Origin: CAYMSF01 sp964542255
GTDB taxonomy: Bacteria > Verrucomicrobiota > Lentisphaeria > Victivallales > Victivallaceae
Direction of reading: 5' to 3'
Length of the DNA: 9,904 bases
Assembly: GCA_964542255.1 (NCBI GenBank)
Contig: CAZITV010000081.1
Location: forward strand, 1 to 9,904
Both the position numbers and the translations under genes were made by a program. Every line of letters begins with the position of its first letter. Positions within the stretch are counted from its first letter, which is position 1. The notes under the pieces were generated by a model that worked only from the letters and a program-made list of their open reading frames with translations, had not been told where the DNA came from and did no database searches. This document shows, piece by piece, positions 6,331-9,904 of this stretch.

Positions 6331-7463
6331 TGCACACCGCCGTTCCGTTTAAAGCCCAGCTGCTGCAGCACCGCAAGCACTGAATCATCCGCGTTTTTTC
6401 CAGGGGCAATGGAAAAATAAGGGAACTCGCGCCGTAACGGGTAATCGCCCCGCTGCTGCTCAAATCCAGCCGGATTCGCCAGCAGACGCGCATAATCATC
6501 CTTGATATCATAAGTAAACGATACCGCTTTGAGCAGCGCTGCTTCGTATGATTCAGCACCGTCCGCGGTGATTTTGTTGGCCGCAGGACCGGGGATAAAC
6601 GGCGGCTGCCAGTTGCGCAGCGGCAGGTTAAAAAATTTGCTCAGCGCATTCACCGACATGGCGGTTCCATTGGCTTTGCCATCGGTTGAATATCCGGCAA
6701 TATGCGGCGTACCGTAATTGACCAGACGCAATAATTCCAAATCTAAATCCGGCTCATTTTCCCAAACGTCAAGTACCGCGCCGCGAATGGTTCGCGATAA
6801 CAGCGCCTGTTTCAGGTCGCTATTGACGCAGACCTCCCCGCGCGAAGAATTAATAAAGAACGCGTTCTGTTTCATTTTGGCAAAAAATCCGGTATCGGCC
6901 ATTTTCGTCGTGGCATAGTTTCCCTGTTCGGTCAGCGGCACATGCAGCGTGACAAAATCGGAATGACGCAGGATGTTATCGAGGCTGACAAATTCACCCT
7001 GCCCTTCTGCATCAGCACGCGGCGGGTCGCATAACAGCACTTTCATACCCAATATTCTACCGGCTGCCGCCACTTTTTTCCCGACATTGCCGATGCCCAC
7101 CACGCCAAGCGTCATTTTCCGCAGTGATAATGCGTTATCAACCGCCAGATTAAGCAGTACGGAGGTTAAATATTGCGCCACTGAAGAAGAGTTGCAGCCC
7201 GGCGCATTGGTCCAGACAATACCAGCACGGTCAAGATACGCTGTATCAAAATGGTCATATCCGATAGTCGCAGTCGCGATGAATTTTACTGAAGAATTAT
7301 TCAGCAGCGCCTGATTGCATTTGGTTCTAGTCCGCGTAATCAGGGCGTCGGCATCTTTGACATCGGCAGCGGTGGTTTTGCCGCCGGGCAAATAGATTAC
7401 ATCCGCATAAGGCTCCAGCGCCCCGCTCAGGAATGGAATTTTATCATCGGCAACAATTTTCAT
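6327..7463 (-). CDS. pdxB: Erythronate-4-phosphate dehydrogenase
   Basis: PdxB oxidises 4-phosphoerythronate, the second step of the DXP-dependent pyridoxal phosphate pathway, in the D-2-hydroxyacid dehydrogenase family. The 378-residue protein is the same length as E. coli PdxB. It has the NAD-binding GVVGIGNVG (120-128), D146 of the nucleotide site, and the catalytic triad R208 (NSSRGE), E237 (WENEP) and H254 (TPHIAGYS), which fall at the E. coli numbers as I recall them. A C-terminal dimerisation domain (about 285-378) separates PdxB from SerA or GhrB, and it is present. ATG 7463 has a GGAG ribosome site 6-7 bases upstream. The gene lies 10 bases after the DUF1805 gene and overlaps thiI by 4 bases, so one transcript is likely. 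Confidence 0.95.
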   Translation of the reverse strand: MKIVADDKIPFLSGALEPYADVIYLPGGKTTAADVKDADALITRTRTKCNQALLNNSSVKFIATATIGYDHFDTAYLDRAGIVWTNAPGCNSSSVAQYLTSVLLNLAVDNALSLRKMTLGVVGIGNVGKKVAAAGRILGMKVLLCDPPRADAEGQGEFVSLDNILRHSDFVTLHVPLTEQGNYATTKMADTGFFAKMKQNAFFINSSRGEVCVNSDLKQALLSRTIRGAVLDVWENEPDLDLELLRLVNYGTPHIAGYSTDGKANGTAMSVNALSKFFNLPLRNWQPPFIPGPAANKITADGAESYEAALLKAVSFTYDIKDDYARLLANPAGFEQQRGDYPLRREFPYFSIAPGKNADDSVLAVLQQLGFKRNGGVQ

Positions 7464-7473
7464 ATCCGCTCCG

Positions 7474-7761
7474 TCACAACAGTTTTAACAGGGCCGCTTT
7501 GCCAGTGCAGCCGATGGTTATGCCGAGTTGAGCGGCGCTATCGCTGACTTCGGTAACTGTTGCCTCAAGCATATCCGCATAGGATTTTACGCCACGGACA
7601 ATAGCGACGGCTTCGTTGATTTTATTGGCGGTATCCACCCGAAAATAGCCGCAGCCGAGAAATCCCTGTGCTCCTTTAATAAGCAGGATGTTACCGGCTT
7701 TGGTGGTTATCCGGTGCCCTTCAAATTCATGCCGGTCAATACAAACTATATCTGCCATCAT
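7474..7761 (-). CDS. DUF1805 (YunC-like) protein of unknown function
   Basis: A 95-residue protein matching the DUF1805/YunC family. The glycine-rich core GFLGCGYFRVDTANKINEAVA (split around residues 33-53) is followed by IVRGVKSYADMLEATV and a C-terminal SDSAAQLGITIGCTGKAALLKL, the usual three blocks in order. No signal peptide or membrane segment is seen, so it is a small cytosolic protein. The family has no established biochemical role that I can name. AAGGA lies 4 bases before the first ATG (7761) and 7 before a second (7758), so either start is possible. It is first in the operon with pdxB (10-base gap) and thiI, which hints at a link to vitamin B6 or sulfur metabolism, but this is only context. 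Confidence 0.85.
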   Translation of the reverse strand: MMADIVCIDRHEFEGHRITTKAGNILLIKGAQGFLGCGYFRVDTANKINEAVAIVRGVKSYADMLEATVTEVSDSAAQLGITIGCTGKAALLKLL

Positions 7762-7959
7762 TTTTTCCTTGTTTTGAATTTTCTACAGGTGAATATCCCG
7801 AAAAATGTGATATATTATTCAGAATCAGTTTCAAAATCTTTGGCACTGCTGTTTGGGAATTGGAAAAAACAATCCGCATCTAGTCAGTCCCTTAAATAAA
7901 ATACCGCATTTTTATGAAAATGCGAAAAAACAATAAAATATATTTCGGAGTGTGACATC
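7762..7959. promoter_or_regulatory. Divergent intergenic region between the DUF1805-pdxB-thiI operon and dapL
   Basis: This 198-base AT-rich stretch must carry both divergent promoters. On the minus strand, TTGAAA (7831-7826) stands 14-16 bases from TATATC/TATCAC-like elements near 7815-7807, a possible promoter for the operon with non-ideal spacing. I see no clear plus-strand -35/-10 pair for dapL, though AT-rich candidates (TAAAAT near 7896) exist. Confidence 0.35.
7905..7924 (+). repeat. Perfect 8-bp inverted repeat upstream of dapL
   Basis: CGCATTTT (7905-7912) and AAAATGCG (7917-7924) flank a 4-base loop, 35 bases before the dapL start. In RNA it would form a hairpin, but it is followed by an A-run, not a T-run, so it is not a dapL-strand terminator. 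It could be an operator or a leader hairpin. The function is unknown. Confidence 0.6.
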
Positions 7960-9201
7960 ATGGATGAATCTTTTTTGCAGAGTAATTTTGCCGAACGACT
8001 CGGTGGCAGCACTTTTGGCAAAGACACCAAAATTTACAAGTTTGAAAAAATCAAGCGCGCCAAACGCGCGGCAATGAAAGCAAACCCGAATCTCAATATT
8101 ATTGATATGGGCGTGGGAGAACCCGATGATATGGCGTTCCCGGAAGTGGTCGCCGCGCTCTGCCGGGAAGCAGCACAATGGGAAAACCGCACTTACGCCG
8201 ATAACGGCATTGATGATTTCAAAAATGCCGTAGCTGCATATATGCAGGAATTATACCATGTTGAACTCAATGCGGAAACCGAAGTAATTCACGCCATCGG
8301 CAGCAAATCAGCTTTGTCACTCCTGCCGGCCTGCTATATCAATCCCGGCGATATCGCCATTATGACCGTACCCGGATATCCGGTGCTCGGCTCATGGACT
8401 AAATATTTCGGCGGCGAAGTCGTCAACCTGCCGCTGCTGGAGGAAAATAACTTTCTACCGGATTTAGATTCATTGACGCAGGATCAGCGCCAAAGAGCAA
8501 AACTGCTCTATTTGAATTATCCCAATAACCCCACCGGCGCTTCCGCCGATGAAAAATTCTTCGCCAAGGCTATCAAATTCGCCCGCGACAACCAAATTTT
8601 AATCGTCTCAGATGCCGCCTATGCCCCGTTAAACTTCCAGGGCAAACCGCTAAGCATCCTCGCCCTGCCGGGCGGCAAAGATGTCGCTATCGAACTGCAC
8701 AGTATGTCCAAAGGATTCAATATGACCGGATGGCGGCTCAGCTGGGTCTGCGGCAATGAACTCGCCGTCAAGGCGTTCGCCTTCGTCAAAGATAACGCCG
8801 ACAGCGGTCAATTCGCGGCAATTCAGAAAGCCGCAATTTGCGCCCTGCAAGACCAGGCTAAAATCACTCCGGCAATCTCCGCTAAATACGAACGCCGGCT
8901 CAAAAGCATGACTGCCACGCTCTGCGGACTGGGCTTCCCTGCCAAAGTGCCGCAGGGTTCGTTCTACCTCTATGTCAAAGCTCCCAGCGGCATCGCCGGC
9001 GGCGAACAATTTGCCACAGGCGAAGACTTCAGTCAATGGCTGATTCGTGAAAAACTTATCAGCAGTGTACCGTGGGATGATGCCGGACGGTATGTCCGTT
9101 TCAGCGCTACTTTCGTCGCCCGCGGCGGCATTGCCGAAGAACAGGCTGTACTGGAAGACTTTGCCAAACGCCTCAGCGGCAGCAAATTCACCTGGAATTA
9201 A
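7960..9201 (+). CDS. dapL: LL-diaminopimelate aminotransferase
   Basis: DapL is a PLP-dependent class I/II aminotransferase that converts tetrahydrodipicolinate directly to LL-diaminopimelate, giving lysine and the peptidoglycan precursor without the succinylase or acetylase branches. The 413-residue protein shows MGVGEPD (50-56), GSKSALSLLP (114-123), VPGYPVLGSWTKYFGGEV (137-154), NYPNNPTGA (186-194), SDAAYAPL (217-224) and the PLP-lysine segment HSMSKGFNMTGWR with K251. VKDNADSGQF (277-286) and the C-terminal R380 in YVRFSATF (carboxylate-binding) are also present. The spacing and motifs fit DapL better than generic aspartate aminotransferase. ATG 7960 has GGAG 9 bases upstream. It stands alone, divergent from the pdxB operon whose pathway supplies its cofactor. 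DapL is known from Chlamydiae, spirochaetes, plants and related bacteria. Confidence 0.92.
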   Translation: MDESFLQSNFAERLGGSTFGKDTKIYKFEKIKRAKRAAMKANPNLNIIDMGVGEPDDMAFPEVVAALCREAAQWENRTYADNGIDDFKNAVAAYMQELYHVELNAETEVIHAIGSKSALSLLPACYINPGDIAIMTVPGYPVLGSWTKYFGGEVVNLPLLEENNFLPDLDSLTQDQRQRAKLLYLNYPNNPTGASADEKFFAKAIKFARDNQILIVSDAAYAPLNFQGKPLSILALPGGKDVAIELHSMSKGFNMTGWRLSWVCGNELAVKAFAFVKDNADSGQFAAIQKAAICALQDQAKITPAISAKYERRLKSMTATLCGLGFPAKVPQGSFYLYVKAPSGIAGGEQFATGEDFSQWLIREKLISSVPWDDAGRYVRFSATFVARGGIAEEQAVLEDFAKRLSGSKFTWN

Positions 9202-9563
9202 CCAGCAACAGATATCCGGACATTAAGCATTTCATCATAAATATCTGAACAATAAATCGAATTTCTTGGCAGCTCTTGCGCAAACTGGCCCCCAGACGAT
9301 GTCCGCATCGCCTGGCCCCCCCCATACCGCATACAATCTTTCGATTTCTATACGTCATTTGTTTATGAAGAAATACTTATTTTTTGAAGATTTTGACCAC
9401 TTTAAGCGAAATCAAGCGCAACAGCGTTACTCAGGATGAGCTTAAGTCGCCCAAAACTCAAAAAAAACGCCAAGCCTCAAAAGATTATTGAAATTAGCTC
9501 ATTAAATTTAATACTGACTAGCAATCTAAAAGTTAGCAAAGACGAGGGAAATTTTGAGAATTA
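9202..9563. other. Gene-poor stretch after dapL with inverted and direct repeats
   Basis: No convincing gene. CAGATAT (about 9208-9214) is matched by ATATCTG (about 9241-9247) around a long loop just after dapL. Further on, two GGCCCCC tracts (about 9287 and 9314) flank the hairpin CAGACGATG-TCCG-CATCGCCTG (9293-9314, one mismatch). It lacks a T-run, so it is not a standard terminator. From 9360 the sequence turns AT-rich and contains two short frames: ATG 9365 to TGA 9437-9439 (24 codons) and ATG 9436 to TAG 9562-9564 (42 codons), joined by an ATGA overlap. They match nothing I recognise. Confidence 0.4.
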
Positions 9564-9564
9564 G

Positions 9565-9771
9565 TTGGAAATGGCACCAGAAGCCCGATATGAACATCGG
9601 GTGATGAAGCTATTGCCAAATAAACTCAAAAGAACCTTGTCCCGCTCCTGCGGATTGCATTCTTTCGACTTTGGATTCGTACCCTTCAAGTTCCTTCGAT
9701 ACCCCGGTATCGGCGGACTTTCAGAATACGAACCAGCCTTCAAAATTTTTGCAATCAATCCGAATATTTAA
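9565..9771 (+). CDS. Doubtful short reading frame, 68 codons
   Basis: An open frame from TTG 9565 (or ATG 9571) to TAA encodes a basic, glycine- and phenylalanine-rich peptide with FVPFKFLRYPGIGG. I recognise no family, and there is no good ribosome site. It continues in frame from the 42-codon frame that ends at TAG 9562-9564, so the two could be one frame of 111 codons broken by an amber codon. The opposite strand is also open (9561-9758; PPIPGYRRNLKG), so the coding strand, if any, is uncertain. Two perfect inverted repeats lie inside: CCCGAT/ATCGGG (9584-9601) and CGATAC/GTATCG (9697-9712). A non-coding repeat element is an equal possibility. Confidence 0.2.
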   Translation: MEMAPEARYEHRVMKLLPNKLKRTLSRSCGLHSFDFGFVPFKFLRYPGIGGLSEYEPAFKIFAINPNI

Positions 9772-9863
9772 ACTTTACAGAGTACTATATTGACCTATCA
9801 GCCACGAAAACCCGGCGGCGGCGGAGCACCGCCCTTCACGCCCATAAACACCGCGCTACAAAT

Positions 9864-9891
9864 TTGTAATAAAACATAAGTATTGTATATT
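9864..9891 (+). promoter_or_regulatory. Candidate promoter at the right edge
   Basis: A TTGTAA (9864-9869) and a TATATT (9886-9891) are separated by 16 bases, in an AT-rich stretch right at the end of the window. They would start transcription near 9898 for a gene beyond the edge. Chance occurrence is possible. Confidence 0.35.
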
Positions 9892-9904
9892 ATTATCACA
9901 ATTT

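Noticed and set aside
7840..7857. Possible sigma54 promoter (TTGGCAC) upstream of dapL
   Set aside because: The -24-like element is good, but the -12 GC is not at the required spacing (TTTGG instead of TTGC).
7905..7924. Intrinsic terminator upstream of dapL
   Set aside because: The stem is perfect but no T-run follows it on the plus strand, and the T-rich side on the minus strand precedes rather than follows the stem.
8650..9036. 128-codon minus-strand frame inside dapL
   Set aside because: It is antisense to the conserved PLP-lysine region of DapL and has no independent signal.

Overview
The window looks like ordinary chromosomal housekeeping DNA from a bacterium of moderate GC content, with dense, overlapping gene pairs and frequent TTG/GTG starts. 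Three features suggest the PVC superphylum (Chlamydiae, Verrucomicrobia, Lentisphaerae and relatives), with a Lentisphaerae-like organism as my best guess: the DksA-like protein has the 'HMAELGSDN' tip region seen in PVC members of that family, dksA is followed directly by lspA (an order I recall from Chlamydia), and lysine/peptidoglycan precursor synthesis uses LL-diaminopimelate aminotransferase (DapL). This placement is inference.

Layout, left to right. Positions 1-1238 (minus): a PHP-domain phosphoesterase overlaps by 11 bases a lipoprotein gene that runs off the left edge. Positions 1239-1812: a long gene-free stretch holding a strongly structured RNA candidate on the plus strand (about 1430-1674, 6S-like, ending in an intrinsic terminator), then an extended -10 promoter for the next operon. 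Positions 1813-3698 (plus): a tightly overlapped dksA-like / lspA / miaA operon. Positions 3807-4727 (minus): a ketopantoate reductase (panE family), convergent with miaA. Positions 4728-5120: an AT-rich stretch with a 33-bp tandem repeat followed by a 40-codon remnant of an AAA ATPase (DUF4143-type) cut off at the P-loop. Positions 5104-7761 (minus): an operon of a DUF1805/YunC-like protein, pdxB and thiI. Positions 7960-9201 (plus): dapL, divergent from that operon. Positions 9202-9904: about 700 bases with no confident gene, several small inverted repeats, a broken chain of short reading frames and a promoter-like sequence at the right edge.

Functionally, the genes cover RNA metabolism and modification (PHP RNase-like enzyme, MiaA, ThiI), transcription control (DksA-like factor, possible 6S RNA), lipoprotein maturation (LspA; the partial gene at the left edge encodes a likely substrate) and cofactor/amino acid supply (PanE for pantothenate, PdxB for pyridoxal phosphate, DapL for diaminopimelate, itself PLP-dependent). 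No phage, CRISPR, toxin or defence system is intact here. The items most worth a second look are the structured RNA, the tandem repeats with the ATPase remnant, and the DUF1805-pdxB-thiI operon.
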